NCBI GenBank assembly: GCA_024640585.1
Contig: JAHEEQ010000067.1
Coordinates: 1 to 5,863 of the forward strand
DNA: 5,863 nt
DNA from: Micrococcales bacterium
Lineage (GTDB): Bacteria; Actinomycetota; Actinomycetes; S36-B12; UBA5976
Direction of reading: 5' to 3'
In this document: positions 1 through 4,726 of the stretch, piece by piece
Position numbering within the stretch: the stretch's first letter is position 1
How the letters are laid out: each line of letters starts with the position of its first letter
The notes under the pieces: model-generated
Databases searched by the model: none
What the model was told of the DNA's origin: nothing
Seen by the model: the letters and a program-made list of their open reading frames with translations, nothing else
Made by a program: the position numbers and the translations under genes

Positions 1-159
1 CATTCGGGGCGCAGATTCTTTGCGACATCACTCAGCGAGAAATCAGTCAATCCCAAAGTACTGCAAAACTTGCTGGGTCACAGACAACTACAAACCACGA
101 TGCGCTACGTGGAAATCTCGCCGACGATGATGCGCACTGCGGTCGAGATGATGAATTGA
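1..159 (+). CDS. Tyrosine recombinase (phage-type integrase), C-terminal end only
   Basis: This is the last 52 codons of a site-specific tyrosine recombinase, cut by the left window edge. The visible part begins with HSGRRFFAT, which holds the H-x-x-R catalytic pair (visible residues 1 and 4). It continues to LLGHRQLQTTMRY, which holds the second catalytic His (27) and the nucleophilic Tyr (36, codon 106-108). Spacing and sequence fit the XerC/XerD/phage integrase family, whose members cut and rejoin DNA through a 3'-phosphotyrosine bond. The active-site residues that remain are intact, so the enzyme is probably functional. Its stop lies inside the A-tract of the hairpin at 159-187, and the next gene converges on it from the other strand. 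The location suggests the integrase of an element that includes the genes to the right, but it could instead be a chromosomal or unrelated recombinase, because the att sites are not visible. Confidence 0.88.
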   Translation, partial: HSGRRFFATSLSEKSVNPKVLQNLLGHRQLQTTMRYVEISPTMMRTAVEMMN

Positions 160-187
160 AAAAAAAGCGTCCCGAAACAGGACGCTT
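159..187 (-). terminator. Rho-independent terminator shared by convergent genes
   Basis: An 8-bp stem, AAGCGTCC (165-172) with GGACGCTT (180-187), encloses a 7-nt loop. On the minus strand it is followed by eight T residues (159-166), which makes a classic intrinsic terminator. It starts 5 nt after the stop of the minus-strand gene ending at 192. On the plus strand the same hairpin is followed by CTTCTTAT, so it may also weakly terminate the integrase transcript. An inverted near-copy occurs at 672-694. Confidence 0.8.
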
Positions 188-191
188 CTTA

Positions 192-656
192 TCAGCGAGG
201 TGCAAGCGGTTTAATAAAGTACTCGTGAATAATTTCATGCTGGTGATCGTGTATGTGATCACCACCACCCTCGTAATGAAAAAGCGATGCAAACATGTTT
301 GGCGCATTGTCTGCGATACGTCTCAAATCAGGACCCGAGGTAACAATGGCAGTGGTGATTGCGTCAAGCCTTGACAAGTCATCTTCAGATTCAATGATGT
401 AAAACGCTTCATCCCCTTTCTTAAAGAATTCGCCAAAAAGAGCTGTTTTATCAACGTTCGGAATTGCAATGACATCGGTATAGACAGGTCTCGGATGTTG
501 ATAGTGAGCAATCTCAATCATCTTCTGAACATCAGGATGGTGTTTCAGATAAGTACTGAATGGTGTGATGCTCACATTTGCTGAATACTTAGTCTTCAAG
601 TTCGCATGTATGTGCGGTTGTGGGTTGATTGTGAAGATGTAGGCTTTGGGAAACAT
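192..656 (-). CDS. Unrecognised 154-residue protein with His-rich C-terminus
   Basis: I do not recognise this family. The protein is 154 residues, soluble-looking, with no signal peptide or membrane segment. Its C-terminal part carries a His/Asp cluster (DHIHDHQHEIIHEYF, about residues 133-147, with His at 134, 136, 138, 140 and 144) after a GGG turn, and further His residues occur at 15, 17, 39 and 40. Metal binding is possible, but there is no recognised catalytic motif to support it. The start is well supported: AAGGAG lies 6 nt upstream of the ATG. It is the last gene of a minus-strand operon behind the AAA+ ATPase gene, 42 bp away, and it is bracketed by two near-identical hairpins (165-187 and 672-694). 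The downstream one is a strong terminator. Function may be tied to the ATPase, which is inference from position only. Confidence 0.75.
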   Translation of the reverse strand: MFPKAYIFTINPQPHIHANLKTKYSANVSITPFSTYLKHHPDVQKMIEIAHYQHPRPVYTDVIAIPNVDKTALFGEFFKKGDEAFYIIESEDDLSRLDAITTAIVTSGPDLRRIADNAPNMFASLFHYEGGGDHIHDHQHEIIHEYFIKPLAPR

Positions 657-671
657 AGAAAACTCCTTAAT

Positions 672-694
672 AAGCGTCCCGTTTCGGGACGCTT
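672..694 (-). terminator. Intergenic hairpin behind the AAA+ gene (attenuating terminator or mRNA processing/stability element)
   Basis: A perfect 10-bp inverted repeat (AAGCGTCCCG with CGGGACGCTT) surrounds a 3-nt loop. On the minus strand it starts 4 nt after the ATPase stop codon and lies immediately before the AAGGAG ribosome binding site of the next gene. What follows on the minus strand is ATTAAGG, not a T-run, so it would be a poor terminator. It could protect the 3' end of the upstream message, be an RNase target, or only partly stop transcription. Confidence 0.55.
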
Positions 695-698
695 GTAA

Positions 699-1406
699 TT
701 ACTTGCTAATAACTAAAACTGGTTTGTTGAACGCAGCTGACGATGGTGCAGGTGGCAAGCAGCCAAACTTCTTAAGCGCAATGATCTTGTCAATCGTGCG
801 CATGTAGTCACGTACATCGCACATGTGCCCCGTGTACGTCGTGAGATAGTGGATGACCTCAGCCCTAGTCAAACTCACCCCTTCAAGACTCAGAATGTGA
901 CGCGCACGATCTGCAAACGTATTAGGCGAAATCTGCGTGAATTCGTATTTGTCGCAGCGTGAGATCACGGGTGTTTCAAAGTCTGTTGGGTTGTTGGTAG
1001 TGAAGATGACCATCAACTTATCTTCATACTCATCCATGACTTGCCACAGTCGTGCCAGACTCCCTTTGTGCTTATCGAGTTCGTGAAACACGATCACACA
1101 TCGGTCAGTTGGCTTGGTGGCGTAAAACGTGACGGTGTTGTGCAAAATCACGTCGAGATCATCAAGCTTTAAGAATTCATCAATGCGGTGCTTCAACAGC
1201 AGACCTGAATCGTTGGTCAATGACTTAGCAATGATTGAAGCAATGCACGTTTTGCCATTCCCACTCGTGCCGTGAAGCATCAAGTGCGTGCAAGGCATTT
1301 CGCCCAATGCGATTTTCTTCAAGAAGAACTCGGCGTTAGGATCTTTGAAAACCACGTCGTTCATTGACTGTGGGGCGTATTTGTTTTGCGCTGGAATATT
1401 TTTCAT
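699..1406 (-). CDS. AAA+ ATPase related to clamp-loader/RFC subunits, with altered Walker B
   Basis: This 235-residue protein shows the AAA+ motifs in order: Walker A GTSGNGKT (46-53), a Walker B-like strand CVIVFHELDKH (103-113), sensor 1 TTNN (136-139), an SRC arginine-finger motif (149-151) and a sensor 2-like DVRD (197-200). The SRC motif and overall layout match clamp-loader ATPases such as phage T4 gp44 and archaeal/eukaryotic RFC small subunits, which open sliding clamps for DNA polymerase. Two oddities stand out. The usual Walker B Asp is His108 (CAC; one base from GAC), while Glu109 is kept. The protein is also shorter than gp44 (about 319 residues), leaving little or no room for the C-terminal collar domain. 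The ribosome binding site is weak (GAAAG). It is the middle gene of a minus-strand operon. It might act as an element-encoded replication helper, or as another type of DNA remodeller. AAA+ membership is secure; the clamp-loader role is inference. Confidence 0.88.
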   Translation of the reverse strand: MKNIPAQNKYAPQSMNDVVFKDPNAEFFLKKIALGEMPCTHLMLHGTSGNGKTCIASIIAKSLTNDSGLLLKHRIDEFLKLDDLDVILHNTVTFYATKPTDRCVIVFHELDKHKGSLARLWQVMDEYEDKLMVIFTTNNPTDFETPVISRCDKYEFTQISPNTFADRARHILSLEGVSLTRAEVIHYLTTYTGHMCDVRDYMRTIDKIIALKKFGCLPPAPSSAAFNKPVLVISK

Positions 1407-1436
1407 AAGTAACTTTCAATAATTAGTAGATTAAAT

Positions 1437-1459
1437 TGCGAGAGCACGGAGCTCTCGCA
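1437..1459 (-). terminator. Intergenic hairpin between the first two operon genes
   Basis: A 9-bp perfect stem (TGCGAGAGC with GCTCTCGCA) surrounds a 5-nt loop, 8 nt after the stop of the 262-residue gene on the minus strand. It is followed there by ATTTAATCT, which is T-rich but interrupted. It probably acts as a leaky terminator or 3' end protector, because the ATPase gene begins only about 30 nt further on and no separate promoter is obvious. Its sequence differs from the other two operon hairpins. Confidence 0.55.
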
Positions 1460-1467
1460 TGTAGTCA

Positions 1468-2256
1468 TTACGCTGCTTTCTCATGAGCAATGTCGTTGGC
1501 GGCTGGGGCATTGATGAATTTTTCAGCCTCACGTTGAACCTTTGCCGACTCATCTTTCTCAGCTGTGTGTTGCACTGCTGCGCACTTCACGAGATTGCCG
1601 TACAAAGCGTCTGTTACTTCTTCAACGACGCAGACGATATTGAACGTCCCGTTAATAGACGGTTCAGCAATAAAGACTGAGCGTGATGTTGCTTTCAGAT
1701 TAGGGATCGTCACATTGGCAAGAGGTGCAGTCTTGCGAAAGTCGATCAAGCTGTTCACGTCAGCGATGCTTGCAGCGATCTTTTCGCGCTTTTCGATAGT
1801 CTCGGCGCTTTCTGTTTTAAGTTTCGCCACTGCATCAATGCCACCCTTTTGATTGAGCCAATTGCTCAAGCCTTCGGATGCGATGCCGTAAGACTTCGCA
1901 GCTTCAATGGCGTAGCGATAACGCATGACGCGCTTGCGGTCGCTCTTGAAGACGAAACGAATCAGCAAGCTGAGCGTGGTCGTGTTCAGTTGCACTTTGA
2001 CGCCATCAGCTTTCAACTTGTCAGCAATTTGATTGCGCAATGTTTTGCGGTCTTCGTCACTCACTGCGTTGATGAACAGTTGCTCATACACAGCGTATGT
2101 GTTGCTGAGCAATGCGTACAAGCTTTCAGTTGCTGACTTGTACTCATTCTTTTCCCACGAATCACGTGTCACGCTCAGTGCTGCGAGGCTCATGGTGATG
2201 GTTGCGGCGAATGCTTCGTTGGTTGCGGAAGCGATGAAGGGCTTAGTTTTTGTCAT
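1468..2256 (-). CDS. Unrecognised 262-residue helical protein, first gene of the operon
   Basis: I cannot assign a family. The protein looks mostly helical and soluble. Residues 90-145 are the most distinctive part: a basic helix (LIRFVFKSDRKRVMRY) is followed by YAIEAAKSYGIASEGLSNWL and then QKGGIDAV. This resembles a motif I recall in hypothetical proteins of proteobacterial plasmids and integrative elements, but I cannot name it. Residues 145-165 are charged and could form a short coiled coil. The part from 180 to 230 looks beta-rich, and the last 35 residues are charged and alanine-rich, probably disordered. The start is supported by AAGGAA about 8 nt upstream of the ATG. The gene heads the minus-strand operon with the AAA+ ATPase 61 bp downstream, and it diverges from the 307-residue gene across a 142-bp gap. 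The gap contains two TTGTCGA copies (2283 and 2319). I found no convincing promoter for the minus direction. Confidence 0.82.
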   Translation of the reverse strand: MTKTKPFIASATNEAFAATITMSLAALSVTRDSWEKNEYKSATESLYALLSNTYAVYEQLFINAVSDEDRKTLRNQIADKLKADGVKVQLNTTTLSLLIRFVFKSDRKRVMRYRYAIEAAKSYGIASEGLSNWLNQKGGIDAVAKLKTESAETIEKREKIAASIADVNSLIDFRKTAPLANVTIPNLKATSRSVFIAEPSINGTFNIVCVVEEVTDALYGNLVKCAAVQHTAEKDESAKVQREAEKFINAPAANDIAHEKAA

Positions 2257-2335
2257 TTGATAGTTCCTTTATGAAAAATGACTTGTCGACATCAAACTTG
2301 GGCTGATTTGCTTTCGTTTTGTCGATGGATGTATT

Positions 2336-2363
2336 TTGATCGTTTCATCAAGTAAGTTATTAT
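2336..2363 (+). promoter_or_regulatory. Candidate sigma-70 promoter for the 307-residue gene
   Basis: TTGATC (2336-2341) and TATTAT (2358-2363) are separated by 16 bp, matching the -35 and -10 consensus at 4 of 6 and 5 of 6 positions. Transcription would begin near 2370, giving a leader of about 29 nt before the ATG at 2399. A symmetric dyad overlaps the -10 box. Identified by eye only. Confidence 0.5.
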
Positions 2364-2375
2364 TCTGTTAACTTA
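2353..2375. promoter_or_regulatory. Operator-like dyad over the -10 box
   Basis: TAAGTTA (2353-2359) and TAACTTA (2369-2375) form a perfect 7-bp inverted repeat with a 9-bp spacer. The symmetry continues imperfectly outward (TTTCAT at 2343-2348, ATGAAA at 2375-2380). The centre-to-centre distance of the half-sites is 16 bp, so a dimeric repressor would touch neighbouring major grooves. The dyad covers the -10 element of the plus-strand promoter and lies in the divergent gap, so one regulator could control both transcription units. The regulator is unknown. Confidence 0.45.
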
Positions 2376-2398
2376 TGAAAATTATTTGTTGACACAAT

Positions 2399-3322
2399 AT
2401 GACCAAAAAACGCATGCCATGGGTGCTTCGAGGGGGTGATTTCAGTACTGCTGACTGGCACGTGCAGCCAACTGCTGGCTTTCAACTGATGTTTGAATTT
2501 CTACGCCTTAGCCCAAGCTATGAACTCGCTAGAAAGTTCAGAACTAAAAGCCTGAGTAAGGCTGAAAAGTTGTTGCTGCCTTCAGACTTTGATCAAGTCT
2601 TGAAGACGTACGACTTGATTGGCGATGTAAGTGAAGAGCTGTTTAGGACTTGGTGGTTGAAGCGTGGATTAAAGCTCTTCGGAAATCCGTACAAGAAGCC
2701 ACGTGTTCATCAAGTCGCAACTCTTAACGCTGATGAAGACATCGGCGCGGCAAGTCTGTCTGCACCATTGACCAATTTCTTGTTGCACGAACGGCGTGAT
2801 GAAGGACTGAGCCCATCTGTTTTGCTTTCAGTGCCGATCGGTGGCAAAAGATCTGATGTGATCAAGCAAATCACTCAAATCCTCAAAGAGCAAACAGCTC
2901 TAGCCATCGAACGAAAAACTCAGCCAAAGATCAAGCTCGTTAACAAACGACTTCATGCCAACGTGATGTTCAAAGGACTTCGTTTGTTATGGTTGAAAGC
3001 TGCAAAGCCAAACTGGGAGTTGTGGCGTCTTGGAGCAAAAGCTAACTTGAGTGCTAGCTATTCAGGAGTGCTTGACCCGAATGCTCCTAAAAAAACAGCG
3101 CAACCACTTGAACTCGATGACCGAATCATCATGAGCAAGATCACGTTCAGATCATTGCGCAAATACGAGTTGATTGCTGAAAATGCGGCACGTGGTCGCT
3201 TCGCGACTGATGTCATGATTGAGCATCCAGAATTCGACTACCCAGCAATCGCTTCACGCTTAAAGGCAAGGGCTGTTTGGGTACGAACTGAGAAGGTCAG
3301 ATTGCGTGAGTCTACGAAATAG
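2399..3322 (+). CDS. Conserved-looking basic 307-residue protein of a mobile element, function unknown
   Basis: I cannot name the family. The N-terminal block (residues 18-95) has the pattern W-x-V-Q-P-T-x-G, then FEFLRLSPSYELA, then PSDFDQVLKTYDLIGDV and WWLKRGLKLFG. The C-terminal block (238-285) has ELDDRIIMSKIT, then IAENAARGRF and HPEFDYPAIA. Both blocks resemble hypothetical proteins I recall from proteobacterial integrative elements. The middle (145-212) is rich in Lys, Arg and Leu. The protein is clearly basic, which would suit DNA binding, but no standard helix-turn-helix is obvious. The start is uncertain: no Shine-Dalgarno sequence precedes the ATG at 2399 or the next one at 2414, and a five-codon frame (2375-2392) ends 6 nt before the first. 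It diverges from the ATPase operon and shares a possible operator with it, so a regulatory or element-maintenance role is a reasonable guess. Confidence 0.8.
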   Translation: MTKKRMPWVLRGGDFSTADWHVQPTAGFQLMFEFLRLSPSYELARKFRTKSLSKAEKLLLPSDFDQVLKTYDLIGDVSEELFRTWWLKRGLKLFGNPYKKPRVHQVATLNADEDIGAASLSAPLTNFLLHERRDEGLSPSVLLSVPIGGKRSDVIKQITQILKEQTALAIERKTQPKIKLVNKRLHANVMFKGLRLLWLKAAKPNWELWRLGAKANLSASYSGVLDPNAPKKTAQPLELDDRIIMSKITFRSLRKYELIAENAARGRFATDVMIEHPEFDYPAIASRLKARAVWVRTEKVRLRESTK

Positions 3323-3354
3323 TTCACACGAACCACCTCGCATCCAATTTTCAA

Positions 3355-3540
3355 TCATTGGAAAGTGCAGACCATTGTTTCGTCAGCGTGACTGGCACAA
3401 AGCAAGACGTTTAACTCTGACATGAGTATTTCTTTAGCTTCGTAAGTTATAGGATCTGATTCAGTGATCAAAGCTGATGCCCTGTCTGGGCGGTTGTCAT
3501 AGAAGCAACTGGCTGATAAAACTTCTGCGATACAGGCTGG
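3355..3540 (-). other. Minus-strand open stretch, possible gene remnant
   Basis: Sixty-one sense codons run from just after a stop to TGA at 3355-3357, reading through ASALITESDPITYEAKEIL and ending in CASHADETMVCTFQ. The composition looks protein-like, but there is no early ATG; the only ATG gives a 24-residue product. In another frame an ATG (near 3551) gives 27 residues and then a stop, so a frameshifted old gene is possible. The decayed repeat at 3388-3426 overlaps its 3' part, which argues against an intact gene. Confidence 0.2.
3388..3426 (-). repeat. Decayed third copy of the gene-associated dyad repeat
   Basis: An ungapped comparison with the copy at 4611-4649 gives 28 identities in 39 positions. 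These include AACTCTGA, one mismatch, then ATGAG. The stem is no longer self-complementary. It has the same orientation as the other copies and lies 621 bp from the copy at 4009. It is downstream of the Cys-rich gene, so together with the 4009 copy it brackets that gene. Confidence 0.4.
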
Positions 3541-3625
3541 TCAATGGGCATGTCTACAGTCACTAGATAAAGAGATTCAAACGTTACTGCCGAAGTGATT
3601 GGCAATCTGGCGTGCTTTAAGCCAT

Positions 3626-3973
3626 CTAACTTTTTGGCTTTTGGGATGCGTTGAACATCTCTGTAAAGGTGTTGAACTCACCTTTGAGTTTTCCCGTGTA
3701 TTTCCCAATGACGCCAAAGTATCTTGCCTCCATCGCTTTCAAGATCTCTTTGGAAATCGGTTTGAATTCGTTTATGGCTAAAACGCTGTCAGTTTTGCAC
3801 TGTGGGCACAGAGCAGTTTTTTCATCTTTGTTAATGAGCCAGCTGACAACCTCCGAAGAGGGATAGCAAGCCAAGCAGCCAAAGCAGCAACAGTTTTTCG
3901 CTTGAAGAATCCGTTCTTGATTATTCAAGCTCTGTTTGTGTAGATCGGCTAGTTCGGCATCGGTGAACTTCAT
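3626..3973 (-). CDS. Cys-rich probable zinc-binding conserved hypothetical protein
   Basis: The 115-residue protein matches a widespread hypothetical family that I remember as annotated only as a cytoplasmic protein. The family has a short N-terminal helix containing a L-H-x-x-S-x-x-N-x-E pattern, a CxxC, an E-x-x-x-W segment, then TALCPxCxxDSV and a P-I-[ST] helix. Here these are LHKQSLNNQE (11-20), C30-x-x-C33, EVVSWL (41-46), TALCPQCKTDSVL (53-65) and KPISKEIL (71-78). C30, C33, C56 and C59 would form a zinc ribbon-like site. Extra Cys at 28, 29 and 36 make an unusual CCC run. The tail after about residue 86 is Lys-rich. The biochemical function of the family is unknown to me. The ribosome binding site is weak (GAG about 10 nt upstream). 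The gene follows a dyad repeat at 4009-4042 and stands alone, so it looks like a single-gene cassette. Confidence 0.8.
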   Translation of the reverse strand: MKFTDAELADLHKQSLNNQERILQAKNCCCFGCLACYPSSEVVSWLINKDEKTALCPQCKTDSVLAINEFKPISKEILKAMEARYFGVIGKYTGKLKGEFNTFTEMFNASQKPKS

Positions 3974-4008
3974 TGCGGGTCATCTCGATAAATGTCATTT
4001 AAAAGGAC

Positions 4009-4042
4009 ATGACCGTCGTGAAAAGAGACGATCAGCTCTGAG
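4009..4042 (-). repeat. Dyad repeat upstream of the Cys-rich gene
   Basis: GACCGTC (4011-4017) and GACGATC (4027-4033) form a 7-bp stem with one mismatch around a 9-nt loop containing GAAAAGA, followed by AGCTCTGAG. From 4011 to 4042 it is identical to the copy at 4613-4644 at 29 of 32 positions. It lies 36 nt upstream of the ATG of the minus-strand gene ending at 3626 and 67 nt downstream of the stop of the other minus-strand gene. A small second dyad (ATGTC with GACAT) lies between it and the gene start. Confidence 0.7.
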
Positions 4043-4080
4043 TCGAACAAGCCCTGAATCAATTGTGATCTGGAGTGTAA

Positions 4081-4103
4081 ATAGGTTGACTTATCAACAC
4101 TAT
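4081..4103 (-). terminator. Weak hairpin just past the 158-residue gene
   Basis: ATAGGTTGA (4081-4089) and TCAAC-A-CTAT (4094-4103) can pair with a single bulged base around the loop CTTA, 5 nt after the stop codon on the minus strand. The following minus-strand bases are TTACAC, so termination would be weak. It is AT-rich on one side and identified by eye only. Confidence 0.3.
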
Positions 4104-4108
4104 TTTCA

Positions 4109-4585
4109 TCATTGAATCACGTAGACGTTCTCGTCTAAGTATTCATCGTTATCAAAAAATTCATATTTGACGAAGTACTTGCCACTGTGTTGTCCTTCTT
4201 CGTTGTGGAATTCGCCGCAATCCCGTGGGTCTGCTACGTTCAAAATTCCCGTGTAGTTTTCTGCTTCTCCTTGTGGCACTAAAAAGCACCGAGCCAAGCG
4301 CCGAGGGCTTAGTTTGTATTTTTTTGTTTTGAATGTCTTTTCTGCGTAAGTGGCAATGTCTTTCCAGATAGATGAGCTCTCAAGCCATATTAGTCGTCGA
4401 CCATAAGAAATTTTGAATGATTTGAATCCATCTCGTACGTGAACTAAGTCGTCATGGAATTCCAGATAAATTTCTTTGGTGCCACTGCTATCAGGATCGC
4501 CAGTTGAAATGTGTTCGCTTCTGTTGTTTTCAGGAATAAATCCGATGACCAAAGAGTGATAAGTACCTTCAAATTCATTGCTCAT
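4109..4585 (-). CDS. Unrecognised acidic 158-residue protein
   Basis: I do not recognise this protein. It is soluble-looking, somewhat acidic, and has no signal peptide or membrane helix. Alternating hydrophobic stretches (SLVIGF at 11-16, EIYLEF at 38-43, YFVKYEFF at 137-144, VYVIQ at the end) suggest a beta-rich fold. A basic patch (KTKKYKLSPRRLARC, 86-100) precedes GEAENYTGILNVADP. The start is well supported by AGGGGA about 7 nt upstream of the ATG. It lies between two copies of the dyad repeat (4009 and 4611) and stands alone in its unit. Small acidic single-gene units of this sort are often immunity or orphan accessory proteins, but nothing in the sequence proves that here. Confidence 0.75.
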   Translation of the reverse strand: MSNEFEGTYHSLVIGFIPENNRSEHISTGDPDSSGTKEIYLEFHDDLVHVRDGFKSFKISYGRRLIWLESSSIWKDIATYAEKTFKTKKYKLSPRRLARCFLVPQGEAENYTGILNVADPRDCGEFHNEEGQHSGKYFVKYEFFDNDEYLDENVYVIQ

Positions 4586-4610
4586 AATTTTCCCCTATGG
4601 ATGCTCACTA

Positions 4611-4649
4611 TTGACCGTCGCGAAAAGAGACGGTCAACTCTGAGATGAG
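4611..4649 (-). repeat. Intact dyad repeat upstream of the 158-residue gene
   Basis: TTGACCGTC (4611-4619) and GACGGTCAA (4629-4637) form a perfect 9-bp stem around the loop GCGAAAAGA, followed by CTCTGAGATGAG. This is the best-preserved of three copies. It begins 26 nt upstream of the ATG of the minus-strand gene and marks the edge between the small accessory genes and the plus-strand genes to the right. There is no T-run on either side, so it is unlikely to be a terminator. Confidence 0.75.
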
Positions 4650-4726
4650 CTTACCCCTAAAACTTCGCAAAATTGGTTATTACCGGCTATTGCAAATAGT
4701 TTCGATATTGATGTGTATACATTGGT

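Larger units (their letters stand above)
3323..3625. other. Gene-poor convergent gap
   Basis: This 303-bp stretch lies between the ends of two convergent genes and holds no convincing intact gene. It contains a small hairpin (TCCAAT 3343-3348 with ATTGGA 3357-3362) without a T-run just past the plus-strand gene, a decayed third copy of the dyad repeat (3388-3426), and a minus-strand open stretch (3355-3540) with no good start. It probably consists of remnants left at the junction between the mobile element and the repeat-bounded genes. Confidence 0.5.

Noticed and set aside
1483..2260. Several plus-strand open frames opposite the 262-residue gene
   Set aside because: They overlap each other and the well-supported minus-strand gene, lack ribosome binding sites, and read as low-complexity Ser/Ala/Val-rich shadow protein.
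2375..2392. Five-codon frame (MKIIC) ending 6 nt before the 307-residue gene
   Set aside because: A possible leader peptide, but it has no ribosome binding site and a frame this short is expected by chance.
2389..2394. Perfect TTGACA just before the ATG at 2399
   Set aside because: As a -35 box it would put the -10 inside the coding region, and no -10-like sequence occurs 16-18 bp downstream. The promoter at 2336-2363 is better placed.
3618..3640. Hairpin AAGCCA/TGGCTT over the stop of the Cys-rich gene
   Set aside because: Its T-run lies on the plus strand, where no gene ends here; on the minus strand it is followed by AAAG and would not terminate.
3990..4110. Integron attC site at the dyad repeat
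   Set aside because: Neither strand shows paired RYYYAAC and GTTRRRY cores in the right positions, and no integron integrase is visible. The cassette idea is kept, the attC assignment is not.
4687..4699. Small palindrome CTATT-GCA-AATAG upstream of the membrane gene
   Set aside because: Only 5-bp arms, AT-rich, not aligned with a convincing promoter; expected by chance in this composition.
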